Under the pieces are notes generated by a model. That model did no database searches. It was not told where the DNA came from and saw only the letters and a program-made list of their open reading frames with translations. 50,455 bases of DNA from an uncultured Porphyromonadaceae bacterium (GTDB lineage: Bacteria > Bacteroidota > Bacteroidia > Bacteroidales > Muribaculaceae): the NCBI GenBank assembly GCA_947177575.1, contig CAMWVA010000007.1:1-50455 (forward strand). Direction: 5' to 3'. The position numbers and the translations under genes are program-made. Positions 1 to 11,100 of this stretch are shown one piece after another (position 1 is the stretch's first letter; the number at the start of each line of letters is the position of its first letter).

Positions 1-462
1 TATGCCGGACCGGCTGTGTCTCCTTCGGCTTTTAATATGGGCCGCTTTGTCAGAGCGGTTGAGAACGGAGAGGCTGATGTTTTTATGGAATTGCTGAAAA
101 GTCTTTTTGCCTCCGTTCCTTACGAGCAGGTGCCGAAAGTGGGTGAGAAGCGTGCTCCCGACTATGAGGTACATTACCAGAATCTGTGTCTGATGCTTTT
201 TCATCTTATGGGTCTGTACGTCAGAACCGAGATGCGAACATCTTCGGGGCACATAGATGTACTTGTAGAGACACCGCGCTATGTCTATATCATCGAGCTG
301 AAAGTACGCGGCACTGCTAAGAAAGCCCTGCGTCAGATAGAGGATAAGGGCTACACGATACCTTACGAGGCAGGAGACAGGGAAGTAATACGTATTGGGG
401 CGGTATTCTCATCGCGCACACGTACTCTGCGCGATTGGAAAATTGAAGTGCAGACTAAGTAA
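1..462 (+). CDS. C-terminal part of an AAA-ATPase-like/DUF1703-type protein with PD-(D/E)XK nuclease-like domain (5' truncated)
   Basis: The reading frame is open to the first base of the window, so the gene starts upstream and only about 150 C-terminal residues are visible. These residues match the nuclease-like tail of the Bacteroidetes 'AAA-ATPase-like' family. A block around GHIDVLVE is followed by YIIELKV, giving the D...ExK pattern of the PD-(D/E)XK fold (D in HIDVL, E and K in ELK). The end, with QIEDKGY and a late IGAVFSSRTRTL strand, is also usual for the family. Such proteins are very common in Bacteroidales and have no clear function; defence or mobile-element roles have been proposed. 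A short non-coding gap and a new promoter follow, so it is not co-transcribed with the next gene by necessity. The family call is good, the function unknown. Confidence 0.75.
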   Translation, partial: YAGPAVSPSAFNMGRFVRAVENGEADVFMELLKSLFASVPYEQVPKVGEKRAPDYEVHYQNLCLMLFHLMGLYVRTEMRTSSGHIDVLVETPRYVYIIELKVRGTAKKALRQIEDKGYTIPYEAGDREVIRIGAVFSSRTRTLRDWKIEVQTK

Positions 463-502
463 ATACAAAGTAAGCTCAGAGAGGTAAGGTGAAAAATAAA
501 GG

Positions 503-533
503 TTGTGGCATTGGAGGAAAATAGCTAACTTTG
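503..533 (+). promoter_or_regulatory. Bacteroidetes-type promoter of the 645-11854 gene run
   Basis: The -7 element TAACTTTG lies at 526-533 and a TTG (-33 element) at 503-505, separated by 20 nt, which is the spacing expected for the Bacteroidetes primary sigma factor. Transcription would begin near 540. That makes upstream in-frame starts at 531 implausible and supports the start at 645, with a leader of about 105 nt. Confidence 0.7.
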
Positions 534-644
534 CAGTCTATTATGTCTTGCGTGTTCTGTCGTGAGCGGTTATGTATGTTAAGACGGCCGCAGACTGCCG
601 GGAGCGCAAGGTTTTTGCTACTTAATGTTTTTCATTACTCTCTG

Positions 645-3600
645 ATGATATCTAAACGCTATCAGCTCATAAACAATGTCGGCGGATGGTTCGTGTTTGT
701 CGTGGCACTGATCACTTACTGGCTGACTCTTGAGCCGACCGCTTCCTATTGGGATTGCGGCGAGTTTATAATTCAGGCCGACAAACTTGAAGTAGGGCAC
801 CCGCCGGGCAACCCTATTTTTATGCTGACGGCCAGGTTCTTTGCTAATTTCGCTCCCGATGCCGCTCACATATCGGTCATGGTAAATGCTATGAGCGGTC
901 TGTTGAGTGCTCTGACCATACTGTTACTTTTCTGGACTATTACGCATCTTACGCGACGCCTTGTTGTGAAAGAAGGACAGAAAAAAGAGATTTCAGTACA
1001 GCAATATGTAGCCATTATGGGTGCCGGTCTTGTAGGTTCTCTGGCCTACTGCTGGAGTGATACATTTTGGTTCTCGGCTGTCGAAGGCGAAGTATATGCT
1101 TTCTCATCCTTCTGTACAGCCTTAGTATTCTGGCTGATATTGAAATGGGAAAATCGTGCCGATCAACCCCATTCCGACCGTTATCTCATACTGATAGCCT
1201 ATATCATCGGTGTCAGCGTAGCTGTACACCTGCTTAACCTGCTCTGTATTCCGGCTATTGTATTAGTATTCGCTTACCGTAAATGGAAAGATATGAACCT
1301 TGTGAAGTCACTGATAGCATTGTTCGTATCGTTCGTCATAATCTTCTTTGTCCTCTACGGACTTGTACCGGGCTTTATCAAAGTGGCTCAGCGCTTTGAA
1401 CTGATGTTTGTCAACAGCATGGGCATGAGCTTCAACAGCGGAGCGCTGATATATGCTTTCACTATGGCCGTAGCCTTCGTATGGGCTATCTATGAACTGT
1501 ATCGCGAGAAGTCGGCACCTATGATAAGTGTCTCTTTCCTTGTGGCTACAGCTTTGTCAGGTGTATTTTTTATAGGCAGCGGTGCCTGGATTGGTATTCT
1601 GCTACTTATCGCTCTTGCTATATGGCTGTTCGGTCCGTGGAGCCGTCCGCTGCCTGTTCGTGTCATGACAGTTGTGATGTGGAGTATGGCCGTTATATTT
1701 GTCGGCTATTCGAGCTATGCTCTTATACTGATACGTTCATCGGCCAATACCCCCATGAACCAGAACGCTCCTGACAACGTATTTGACCTTGCATCTTATC
1801 TTAACCGTGAGCAATACGGCGAAAATCCGTTGTTATACGGCGAAACTTTCAATTCGGCTCCGATGAAGCGTGTCGATGGTTATATGCGCGATACTTTAGC
1901 TGTACGTGAAGACGGTAGTCCTGTGACATTGACCACTCCTTACTATTCTTCGGTTATAGAACCCGGAAAAGCTCTGTATGTAAAGGGTGTCAAGGGAGCC
2001 GAACCAAAGTCGGAGTATAATTTCCTTACCGAAAGCGAACGTGCCTCGAATCATGCTCTCGGACAGAAGCGTAACGACTATTACGTGAAGCGTGACTATA
2101 AACCTGAGCCTCGTATGAATCCGGAGCTCAATATGCTTTTCCCACGTATCTATAGCCGCCTACACCGGGATTATTACGCTATGTGGGTAAATCTGGACAC
2201 TATGCCCGACCAGATGGTGACTCTTACAGCTCTTGATACTGACGGAGACCGTGTGCCGGAACTTGATACTAATTCCGAGCCTTACTATAACGAAATAACC
2301 GGTACGCTTAATTACCGTCAGAAGATAGCTTACAAACCTTCTTTTGCACAGAATTTAGCTTACTTCTTCAATTACCAGCTCAACCACATGTATCTGCGTT
2401 ACTTCATGTGGAACTTTGCCGGACGTCAGAACGATATAAACAATCAGTTCGGCGAACTTGATGCAGGTAACTGGATTTCGGGACTTCCTTTCATAGATAA
2501 CTCCCGTCTCGGCGACCAGAGTCTGCTGCCCGATGATCTCGGCAAGAACAACAAGGGGCATAATGTCTACTACATGTTGCCACTTATACTTGGTCTGCTT
2601 GGTCTTGTATGGCAGTCATTTGCCGGACGCCGAGGTATCGAACAGTTCTGGGTGGTATTCTTCCTGTTCTTCATGACCGGTATAGCTATCGTGCTCTATC
2701 TGAATCAGCCACCTAACCAGCCGCGTGAACGTGACTATGCTTTCGCAGGTTCGTTCTATGCTTTTGCTATATGGATAGGTCTCGGTGTACCGGCACTCTG
2801 GCGTCTGTTGCTTATGCTTGCCAGCCGTAAAGATGATGCCCGGATAAAGCTTGATAAGCAAAATCAGATGGAAGAGCCTCTGCAGTCACCCGCTGTTGTT
2901 GACGAACCTACCGCTATAGCTTCCAAATCACGTTATTGTGCTATAGTAGCTGCTATAATAGGTCTTATCATACCGGCGCAGATGGTTAGTCAGACCTGGG
3001 ATGATCATGACCGCTCAGGCCGTTATGCAGCCCGTGATTTCGCAGCTAATTATCTGGAAAGTCTCGAACCCAATGCTATAATATTCTGCAACGGTGACAA
3101 CGATACCTTCCCGCTATGGTATGCACAGGAGGTTGAAGGTATACGTCCTGATGTGCGTATCATTAATCTGAGTTATCTAAACTCCGATTGGTATGCCAAT
3201 CAGTTGCTGATGCAGGCATACGATGCTCCGGCAGTTGATCTGACAGCTACTCCGGCTGATTATGCTTACGGCCGTGCTGATGTTACCGTACTGCCACGTG
3301 AAAACGCACCTGTCGATTTGCTCGAATCTCTGCGTCTTGCCTATAACGGTTACGGCCGTGATACCCAAGGCTATCCGGCGTTGCCAAGTAGTGTGGTCCG
3401 TATACCTGTAGACCGTGCGACAGTTATAGAACGTGGTCTGGTAGCTCCCGGTGACACCGCACGCATAGTGGACGCTATGGCTGTTAATCTGCGTGATACA
3501 CGTTCATTCCGCAGCAAGGGTTATCTGAGTCTTGGTGAACTGCTGATGCTTGATATAATCGCTACTAACGCGGCCGAAGGCTGGAAACGCCCCATCTATT

Positions 3601-4628
3601 GGGCTTCGACTGTAGGTGAAGAATATCATCTCGGTCTGACACCGTATTTGCGTTCCACCGGTATGGCTCTGCAGCTTGTACCTACAGCACAGAATGGTAT
3701 GCCATCGCGAGCAGACCGTGCCTACGATGTCATAACCAAGAAATACCGTTGGGGTGGTGCCGATATAACTGATGGCGAGCATGTACCTTACTTTGATGAG
3801 ACAGCACGTCGTATGCTGATTACCACACGCTCCTCTATGGTAGATTTAGCAAGTGAGCTGATATACGAAGGTGATAAAATTCAGGAATCCGATCCTGCTG
3901 CAGCACAGGCTGAGTACAAGAAAGCGTTGGAGGTAGTTGATCTCCTTGGGCAGCGTCTGTCACAGAAGGTGGCTCCATACGCACTGAGTGTAGGTACTAC
4001 CGTAGCACAGATATACTGTGAACTTGGAGACCCGAACCGTCTTAATGACAAAGCTCTTACAGAACGTGGTCTCGATATGCTTTGGGCTCTGATGGAGCGT
4101 TACGCACCTTATCTGGCTTATCATCGGAATGTGGCTATGTCGTTCCTTAATCCTTCGCTTACTAATGAAAGCCGTATGATACCTTACCAGTTTGACCGTT
4201 TCGTGACGCTTTATACTCAGTACGGCGGCGACAGTAAGAAAGTAGATGCTCTGTTGCAGTCTTACGGCTTTACTGCTCAGGAACTCCGTAACAATTATGA
4301 ACGGCTCTATGGTAACGGCGGTGGAGGTGATTATATAGAAGCAAGTACTTCACCGGATGAGGCCACTCTTAAGGCATACGCCGAGGAGATAGCCCGTTAT
4401 GCCGAAATAGCTAACGAATTGTCAGGCCTGTCAGCCTCTGAATATGCTGCACGCTCTGATGACGAACATCTTGTAGACTCTATGCTTCATCATGCTATAG
4501 AATTCTATTTAAACGAAGGCGGTTCGATAACCGAACTTGAGAAATATGACAATTTCAAAAAGCTCGACCGCCAGCGCAGTCGTCGTCTCGGCGAAGAATT
4601 TATGTCCAATAACCCTGATATGAGGTGA
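645..4628 (+). CDS. DUF2723 (TMEM260-like) GT-C family integral membrane glycosyltransferase
   Basis: The 1327-residue protein has the DUF2723 signature. An N-terminal membrane helix is followed by a loop with YWDCGEF (about residue 35) and HPPGNP, then many hydrophobic helices to about residue 380. A large extracytoplasmic part follows, then a further helix group with NQPRERDYAFAGSFY (about residue 690), and a soluble C-terminal half containing FCNGDNDTFPLWY. The family is related to GT-C enzymes, and the eukaryotic homologue TMEM260 is a protein O-mannosyltransferase. In Bacteroidetes a role in periplasmic protein O-glycosylation is plausible, but the substrate is inferred. The acidic DCGE motif fits the catalytic loop of GT-C enzymes. 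I use ATG 645 because the promoter overlaps the more upstream start and MISKRYQL leads directly into the first helix. The stop overlaps the next start (GTGA). Confidence 0.85.
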   Translation: MISKRYQLINNVGGWFVFVVALITYWLTLEPTASYWDCGEFIIQADKLEVGHPPGNPIFMLTARFFANFAPDAAHISVMVNAMSGLLSALTILLLFWTITHLTRRLVVKEGQKKEISVQQYVAIMGAGLVGSLAYCWSDTFWFSAVEGEVYAFSSFCTALVFWLILKWENRADQPHSDRYLILIAYIIGVSVAVHLLNLLCIPAIVLVFAYRKWKDMNLVKSLIALFVSFVIIFFVLYGLVPGFIKVAQRFELMFVNSMGMSFNSGALIYAFTMAVAFVWAIYELYREKSAPMISVSFLVATALSGVFFIGSGAWIGILLLIALAIWLFGPWSRPLPVRVMTVVMWSMAVIFVGYSSYALILIRSSANTPMNQNAPDNVFDLASYLNREQYGENPLLYGETFNSAPMKRVDGYMRDTLAVREDGSPVTLTTPYYSSVIEPGKALYVKGVKGAEPKSEYNFLTESERASNHALGQKRNDYYVKRDYKPEPRMNPELNMLFPRIYSRLHRDYYAMWVNLDTMPDQMVTLTALDTDGDRVPELDTNSEPYYNEITGTLNYRQKIAYKPSFAQNLAYFFNYQLNHMYLRYFMWNFAGRQNDINNQFGELDAGNWISGLPFIDNSRLGDQSLLPDDLGKNNKGHNVYYMLPLILGLLGLVWQSFAGRRGIEQFWVVFFLFFMTGIAIVLYLNQPPNQPRERDYAFAGSFYAFAIWIGLGVPALWRLLLMLASRKDDARIKLDKQNQMEEPLQSPAVVDEPTAIASKSRYCAIVAAIIGLIIPAQMVSQTWDDHDRSGRYAARDFAANYLESLEPNAIIFCNGDNDTFPLWYAQEVEGIRPDVRIINLSYLNSDWYANQLLMQAYDAPAVDLTATPADYAYGRADVTVLPRENAPVDLLESLRLAYNGYGRDTQGYPALPSSVVRIPVDRATVIERGLVAPGDTARIVDAMAVNLRDTRSFRSKGYLSLGELLMLDIIATNAAEGWKRPIYWASTVGEEYHLGLTPYLRSTGMALQLVPTAQNGMPSRADRAYDVITKKYRWGGADITDGEHVPYFDETARRMLITTRSSMVDLASELIYEGDKIQESDPAAAQAEYKKALEVVDLLGQRLSQKVAPYALSVGTTVAQIYCELGDPNRLNDKALTERGLDMLWALMERYAPYLAYHRNVAMSFLNPSLTNESRMIPYQFDRFVTLYTQYGGDSKKVDALLQSYGFTAQELRNNYERLYGNGGGGDYIEASTSPDEATLKAYAEEIARYAEIANELSGLSASEYAARSDDEHLVDSMLHHAIEFYLNEGGSITELEKYDNFKKLDRQRSRRLGEEFMSNNPDMR

Positions 4629-5278
4629 AACTCCCGGCATTCGCACGTGTGATAGAGCGCCCGCCCCTGTGGTGGCGGGCGCTTTGTCCATTAGGACTCT
4701 TTAGAGTAAAAGGAAACGGTAGAACGGTATATCTGACTTTTGATGACGGCCCTATACCTGAAGTCACACCATGGGTCCTTGACTGCCTTGCCGAACGCAA
4801 TATAAAGGCTACTTTTTTTATGGTAGGTGATAATGCCCGGCGTTATCCGTATCTTGTGAAAGCAGTATGCTCGGCAGGACACACCTTAGGTAATCATGCT
4901 ATGCATCACCTTCAGGGACTGCGCACATCTCTACAGCCTTATGTGGCAGATATAGATGAAGCCCGAACGTATCTTGACACATCGCTTTTCCGTCCTCCGC
5001 ACGGATTTCTGCGTCCTTCACAGGCTAAAGCTCTTGCCGGACGTTATGATATTGTGATGTATGATGTGGTGACACGTGACTACAGCCATCGTCTTACAGC
5101 CGACGAAGTATTCGATAATGTACGTACTCTCGTACGTCCGGGGTCGATAATAGTGTTTCACGACTCTCTGAAGTCCTGGCCGCGACTACGTGAGGCACTG
5201 CCTCGCTCACTTGATTGGCTGTCAGAGCAGGAGTATACTTTCGCTACGCTCAAGCCGACACGATTAACTCAGGTGTGA
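4625..5278 (+). CDS. polysaccharide deacetylase (NodB homology domain)
   Basis: This 217-residue protein is a compact carbohydrate esterase family 4 domain. The motifs appear in order: TFDDGP (38-43, catalytic base and metal Asp), NHAMHH (90-95, metal-binding His pair HxxxH), RPPHG (123-127) and VFHDS (177-181, catalytic His). These enzymes remove N-acetyl groups from peptidoglycan, chitin-like or other amino-sugar polymers; the substrate here is unknown. There is no clear signal peptide. The N-terminus has a mildly hydrophobic stretch (WWRALCPLGLF) that could touch the membrane. The start is GTG, overlapping the preceding stop by 4 nt, so translational coupling is likely. The next gene follows after about 60 nt. 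Confidence 0.9.
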   Translation: MKLPAFARVIERPPLWWRALCPLGLFRVKGNGRTVYLTFDDGPIPEVTPWVLDCLAERNIKATFFMVGDNARRYPYLVKAVCSAGHTLGNHAMHHLQGLRTSLQPYVADIDEARTYLDTSLFRPPHGFLRPSQAKALAGRYDIVMYDVVTRDYSHRLTADEVFDNVRTLVRPGSIIVFHDSLKSWPRLREALPRSLDWLSEQEYTFATLKPTRLTQV

Positions 5279-5337
5279 TTACGTAAAAATATGAAAGGCA
5301 GCTGCTAAATAAGAGATCACTGAAAAATGAGACATTT

Positions 5338-6357
5338 ATGAACGAACACAGCAAAAAAGTCCTTGTAGTGGGTGCCGGCGGCTTTGTCGGCAGTTTCTTA
5401 GTGGAACGTGGTCTCGAATTAGGCTACGAAGTATGGGCCGGTGTGCGTGCCAGTACATCGCGTGTGTATCTGACTGACGAACGTATACACTTTCTTACTC
5501 TCGACTTCGAACACCCCGAGACACTTGCTTCGACGCTGCGTCAGGCATTGCCTGAAGGAGAAAAATGGGATTATATAATATATAATCTTGGAGCTACGAA
5601 ATGTCTGCGTTTCAGTGATTTCTCACGTATAAATTACAATTGTCTGCGAGACTTCACCACTGCGGTCAAAGAAGCAGACATGGTACCGTACAGATTATTA
5701 TATATCAGTAGTCTGTCAGTGATGGGACCGCATGGTGAGCGGACACTTGCACCTATGACAGAGACTATGATACCGATACCGAATACACGTTACGGAGCCT
5801 CGAAGCTAAAAGCTGAGATGTGGTTAGCTACAGCCGGTATTCCGTACATAATATTCCGGTGTACTGGTATCTACGGGCCGCGAGACCATGATTATTTTCT
5901 GATGTTCGAATCGATAGCAAAAGGATTTGATTTCTCTGTCGGCTATCGGCGTCAGGAACTTACTTTCATTTATGTCACTGACCTTGCCCGTGCGGTATAT
6001 ATGGCTTTGGAAAACGGACGTTCCGGAGAAACTTATAATATAGCCGAAGAACGCAGTTATTCGCAGGCTGAGTTCAGACGTATAGCTGCCAAAGCTGTAG
6101 GACGCCGTTTCGTCTTGCCTGTGCGGGTTCCGCTTGCAGGCCTTAAAATTGTATCGGTTATAGCCGAAAAGATTGGAGCTGCCCGTGGTAAACCTTCGAC
6201 ATTGAACAGTGACAAATATAATATTATGGCTCAGCGCAACTGGCGTGCCGATATATCGAAGGCAAAACGTGATTTTGATTTTACAGCACTCACTTCACTC
6301 GAACAGGGAGTGACACAGGCTGTGGAATGGTATAAACAAAACGGCTGGTTGAAATGA
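5338..6357 (+). CDS. NAD(P)-dependent epimerase/dehydratase (extended SDR family)
   Basis: The 339-residue protein starts with a Rossmann dinucleotide-binding motif VLVVGAGGFVGS. It has the catalytic pair YGASK (Y and K four apart, about residues 152-156) preceded by the serine block LYISSLSVMGP. These features define the extended short-chain dehydrogenase/reductase class that acts on nucleotide sugars, steroids or flavonol-like substrates. The substrate cannot be read from sequence. It sits between a polysaccharide deacetylase and a DUF4271 membrane protein, and its stop overlaps the next start (ATGA), so the genes are probably one operon. ATG 5338 lies just upstream of the Rossmann strand, as expected. 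Confidence 0.85.
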   Translation: MNEHSKKVLVVGAGGFVGSFLVERGLELGYEVWAGVRASTSRVYLTDERIHFLTLDFEHPETLASTLRQALPEGEKWDYIIYNLGATKCLRFSDFSRINYNCLRDFTTAVKEADMVPYRLLYISSLSVMGPHGERTLAPMTETMIPIPNTRYGASKLKAEMWLATAGIPYIIFRCTGIYGPRDHDYFLMFESIAKGFDFSVGYRRQELTFIYVTDLARAVYMALENGRSGETYNIAEERSYSQAEFRRIAAKAVGRRFVLPVRVPLAGLKIVSVIAEKIGAARGKPSTLNSDKYNIMAQRNWRADISKAKRDFDFTALTSLEQGVTQAVEWYKQNGWLK

Positions 6358-7313
6358 AACAGACACCGGACAGCACAGCTACGGTAACTGCTACAGCTGT
6401 TGTCAGCCAAAAGCCTGCCGTCGCTGAGTCACCATCTGCGTCTATACCCGCTTCTACCAAATCTGACACTTCTGCTTTGGTTAGGCCTCCGCTTCTGTCA
6501 GCTATGAATGATATAGCTGTATCAGACAGTGTGGCCGTAAATGATACAATTACCATACCGCCAGGCGAGCTCAACGGAGGTATAATGCTCACTCCGCCAC
6601 CGCGTATCGAACTCAAAGGAGAAGGCGGACAGACTCTTGGAATGTCGTTTATACTTCTCGGTCTGTTTGTTATATTCACTACCGTATGTCTGCGTTTTAA
6701 AAATAATGTACGCTATCTACAGGTACTCTGGCGTGACCTTATAGAGATACGTATGCGGCATAATGTGTTTGACGATACGGTACGTGAGACATCCTTCCTT
6801 GTGCTTCTCAATCTGCTGTGGTGTGCCAGTGCCGGTGTACTTCTACACTCACTTGTAACGCTGACATGGAACGACGGCCTGACGGCTGCCGACAGCCGTC
6901 CGCCTTTGCCCGAGTGGTCCCCTTTGCCTATGGCTATTTGTATCGGAGTAGCCACATGTTATACACTGTTCATGTTAGGAGCACTGTGGATAACCGGTAT
7001 GGTATTCACTGACCGAGGTCGCGCTGCACTGTGGGTAAAAGGCTATTCTGCCGCACAAGGACTTCTAAGCTTTATATTCTTTCCGCTGGCCTTACTTTGT
7101 CAGTCGTATCCTGACGAACAGATGACATTCTTGTATGTGGCCGGAGGTGCACTGGTAGTAGCCAAACTCATCTTTATATGGAAGGGTTTAAGGATTTTTT
7201 TCAATCAATTTTCGTCATGGGTCCTTTTTTTGTACTACCTTTGCAGCTTAGAAATCGTCCCATTGATTCTCACTTATATCGCCGCCCTGTTACTTTGTGC
7301 CCTAATGGTCTGA
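6354..7313 (+). CDS. DUF4271 family membrane protein
   Basis: The first ~85 residues are low-complexity and rich in Thr, Ala, Ser and Pro. A helix (MSFILLGLFVIFTTV) follows, then a short soluble segment with the family-typical LLxLN pattern, and about five further hydrophobic helices to the end. This layout and the position directly before hemD are typical of DUF4271 proteins in Bacteroidetes. No biochemical function is established; co-inheritance with hemD suggests a cell-envelope or haem-related role, which is only inference. The ATG overlaps the previous stop by 4 nt. Confidence 0.8.
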   Translation: MKQTPDSTATVTATAVVSQKPAVAESPSASIPASTKSDTSALVRPPLLSAMNDIAVSDSVAVNDTITIPPGELNGGIMLTPPPRIELKGEGGQTLGMSFILLGLFVIFTTVCLRFKNNVRYLQVLWRDLIEIRMRHNVFDDTVRETSFLVLLNLLWCASAGVLLHSLVTLTWNDGLTAADSRPPLPEWSPLPMAICIGVATCYTLFMLGALWITGMVFTDRGRAALWVKGYSAAQGLLSFIFFPLALLCQSYPDEQMTFLYVAGGALVVAKLIFIWKGLRIFFNQFSSWVLFLYYLCSLEIVPLILTYIAALLLCALMV

Positions 7314-7340
7314 AATAACTGGCGCGCAATCAGCAAGAGC

Positions 7341-8099
7341 ATGAAAATCAAGAAAATATTAGTATCACAGCCGCAGCCTTCTTCCGAAAAATCTCCCTAT
7401 TACGAGATAGCGGCCAAGCATGGTGTAGAGATTGTATTCAGACCCTTTATCAAAGTGGAGGGACTCACTGCCAAAGAGTTCAGGCAGTCAAAAATCAATC
7501 TGGCTGACTTTACCGCCGTGATATTTACGGCCAAGACAGCTGTCGACCATTTTTTCCGTCTCTGCGAGGAGACCCGTGTCAGTGTTCCGGACACCATGCG
7601 GTATTTCTGCACCACCGAGGCCATAGCGCTCTATCTGCAGAAATACATAGTCTACCGTAAGCGCAAGATTAGCTTCGGCACATCCGGCAAACTTGACGAC
7701 CCTCAGCTTCTGACAGCTCTCGACAAGAACCACAAGGAAAAGTTTCTGTTCCCTGTCTCGGATGTACATAAAGACAATCTTTCGGTACTTGACCGTCACA
7801 AGATCAATTACACCAAGGCTGTGATGTACCGTACGGTAAGCAATGACTTCACACCCGATGAGCCTTTCGATTACGATATGCTGCTTTTCTTCAGTCCTTC
7901 CGGTATAGCCTCGCTGCAGAAGAATTTCCCGGATTTTGGTAAAGATGGCCAGCCGGTATGTATAGGTACTTTCGGTGCTACCACAGCCAAGGCTGTTGAA
8001 GACGCCGGCCTGCGTCTTGACCTTAAAGCCCCTACAAAGGAGGCCCCCAGCATGACGGCTGCCTTGGAGGAATATCTTGATGCCCATAAGGACGACTGA
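7341..8099 (+). CDS. hemD: uroporphyrinogen-III synthase
   Basis: The 252-residue protein matches the Bacteroidetes form of HemD, the enzyme that cyclises hydroxymethylbilane to uroporphyrinogen III in tetrapyrrole synthesis. The two-lobed fold is visible: ILVSQPQP at the start of lobe one, FTAKTAVDHFF (a substrate-loop segment), FLFPVSDVHKD at the start of lobe two, and LLFFSPSGIASL followed by CIGTFGATTAKAV near the end. The family is poorly conserved, but these segments and the DUF4271 neighbour make the call firm. It is cytoplasmic. The stop is one base before the next start. Confidence 0.9.
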   Translation: MKIKKILVSQPQPSSEKSPYYEIAAKHGVEIVFRPFIKVEGLTAKEFRQSKINLADFTAVIFTAKTAVDHFFRLCEETRVSVPDTMRYFCTTEAIALYLQKYIVYRKRKISFGTSGKLDDPQLLTALDKNHKEKFLFPVSDVHKDNLSVLDRHKINYTKAVMYRTVSNDFTPDEPFDYDMLLFFSPSGIASLQKNFPDFGKDGQPVCIGTFGATTAKAVEDAGLRLDLKAPTKEAPSMTAALEEYLDAHKDD

Positions 8100-8100
8100 T

Positions 8101-11100
8101 ATGCAGAACGTCAACGACAGTGTACTGGGCCGTCTGTATCTTAAAGACACGGCATTCCAGAACCTTATGCAGCGACGTATATTCAATGTCCTGCTCATAG
8201 CCACTCCTTACGATGCCTTCATGATGGAGGAAGACGGGCGTGTCGATGAGCAGATATATTTTGAATATGTATCTCTTAATCTTTCGTCGCCTCCGCGCTT
8301 TACTAAGGTAGCTAACTATGAGGAAGCCTACAAAGCGCTTGAGCAGCAGAAGTTCGACCTCATTATAGCGATGCCCGGTGTTGACCTGAGCGAGACTTTC
8401 GAGCAGGCACGCCGTATTGATCAGCTTTATCCCGAGATTCCTTTTGTGGTTCTAACGCCGTTTTCGAAAGAAGTGCGCCGTCATATCGCCAATGAGAATC
8501 TTGAAGGTGTCGATTATGTATTCTCATGGCTCGGTAATGTGGATTTGATATTAGCTATCATCAAACTTATCGAAGACCGTATGAACGCCGATAGTGACAT
8601 CGGCGAGGTAGGTGTGCAGTGTATTCTGGTTATAGAAGATTCAATACGTTTCTACTCGGCTGTGCTGCCGCATATCTACAAATATCTTCTCAAGCAGTCG
8701 ATGATATTCTCGACTGAGGCTCTCAACGAGCACGAACAGATGTTCCGTATGCGCGGACGGCCCAAGGTGCTTTTAGCACGTGACTATGAAGAGGCTGAAG
8801 CTCTTTATCGCAAATACGGCCGGCATATACTTGGTATTATCAGTGATGTCAGATTTCCGCGTAACGGTGAGAAAGACCCTTATGCCGGTATGGATTTCGC
8901 CCGTATGGTAAGGGCCGAAGACCCGTGTATGCCTATAATCATTGAGAGTCAGGAGAGTGCCAACCGCGAGGAGACAGAGCGTATGGGACTGGAATTTGTC
9001 GACAAAAACTCCAAGACACTTCCCCAGAATCTGCGTCGTGCTATGAGCTACCTGTTCGGTTTCGGCGACTTCATAGTGCGTGACCCTGCCACCGGCAACG
9101 AACTGATGCGTATACACGATCTGAAGGACCTTCAGAAAAATATTTTCAATATACCTTCGGACGCGCTGTTTCAGCACTGTATGCACAACGATATATCACG
9201 CTGGCTCTATTCACGTGCGCTGTTCCCTATAGCCGATGCTATAAGCACCAAGAAATTCACCGAGATAACACAGGCACCGACTGTACGTAAGCTTATATTT
9301 GAGTGTATCGTAAAATACCGCCGTATGAAGAATCGCGGTGTTGTGGCTGTGTTCCGTAAGGACCGTTTCGACCGCTATTCCAACTTTGCCCGTATAGGAC
9401 AGGGCTCGTTAGGTGGAAAAGGACGTGGTCTGGCTTTTATCGACCAGATTATCAAGCGTAATCCTGTGTGTGAGGATTTCGAGGGAATGCAGATTACTAT
9501 ACCGCGTACCATTGTGCTCTGTACCGATATATTCGATGAGTTTATGGAGTCGAATAATCTCTATCCTGTCGGTCTTTCCAACATGTCGGATCAGGAAATA
9601 CTTGACCGCTTTCTTGCTGCCCGGTTGCCTCAGACGCTTATAGATGATTTCAAGGCATTGTTCGAGGTATTTGACAGACCGATAGCCGTACGTAGCTCAT
9701 CGTTGCTCGAAGACTCTCACTATCAGCCATTCGCCGGTGTTTACAGCACCTATATGATACCGCGTCTTAAGGATGTGGATAAAATGCTGCATCTGCTTTC
9801 AGATGCTGTCAAAGGTGTCTATGCTTCGGTATTCTTCGCCGACTCTAAAGCCTATATGAACGCTACAAGCAATGTCATCGATCAGGAGAAGATGGCAGTC
9901 ATACTACAGGAAGTTGCCGGTGAAGATCACGACGGCTACTATTATCCGTCGTTTTCCGGAGTAGGGCGTTCACTTAATTATTATCCCCTTAATGACGAAC
10001 AGGCTGAAGAAGGTGTGGCTGAAGTTGCTGTCGGTCTCGGCAAGTATATAGTTGACGGCGGTATGGCTCTGCGCTTTTCACCCCGGCATCCTGATAAAGT
10101 GCTTCAGACTTCGACTCTCGAATTAGCTCTGCGTGATACTCAGACGATGCTGTATGCCCTACCCTCGAAAGTAGACGGTGAGACACGTTTCACTACCGAC
10201 GACGGTTTCAATATTGTTCGGATTCCGGTAGCTGATGCTTTCAAGAGTGGTGCTCTTAAGTATCTGGTCAGCACGTTCGATGTCAATGACCGTGTGTTGC
10301 GTGACACCGGTTTCGGACCCGGACGTAAGGTAGTGACTTTTGCCAATGTGCTGCGTCAGAAAGTAGCTCCATTAGCTGAAGTCATAGACTTTATGCTCTC
10401 GAAAGGACAGTACGCTATGGGTCGTCCTGTGGAAATAGAGTTTGCCGGCAATCTGAATCCCGATGCTATGTCAAGTAAGTCAAAAGGTACTGTCTACTGG
10501 CTTCAGATGCGTCCTATCGTGGATAAGAAAGAAATGCTCGACGACTCAATAATGAAGGTAGACGACAGTCAGCTTATACTGCGCAGCGATACGGCTCTCG
10601 GTCACGGAGTAATGGACAATGTGCGTTACGTGGTGTATGTCAAGCCACAAACCTTTGACCGTTCGCGCAATCCGGAAGTAGCTGCCGAAATCGAAGCTAT
10701 AAACAAACGTATGGTAGAGAAAGGAGAACCCTACATACTTATAGGCCCGGGACGCTGGGGCTCGTCAGACTCTGCTCTCGGCATACCTGTACGGTGGGCA
10801 CAGATAGCCGGCGCACGTCTGATAGTTGAAAGCGCTTTACCCGGCTATCGTATAGAACCTTCGCAGGGTACTCATTTCTTCCAGAATCTCACCTCATTCG
10901 GTGTGGGCTATTTCACAATTGATCCTACAGCTGGGTCCGGCTATTTTGACAGTGCTTATCTTGACTCGCTGCCTGCCGAAAGTGAGAGTGATGCAGTACG
11001 CATAGTGCGTTTTGACAATCCGCTGACGATTGCTATCAATGGCCGTAAAAGTGCCGGAGTGGTAATGAAACCGGATGTAGCTGCCGACACTGAGGCCGGA

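Noticed and set aside
531-644. In-frame N-terminal extension of the DUF2723 protein
   Set aside because: The first start overlaps the -7 promoter element, and the added residues are not like the family; ATG 645 leads directly into the first helix.
7488-8204. 238-codon minus-strand open frame
   Set aside because: It is antisense to hemD and the start of the receiver/ATP-grasp gene, both recognisable; the translation has no family features.
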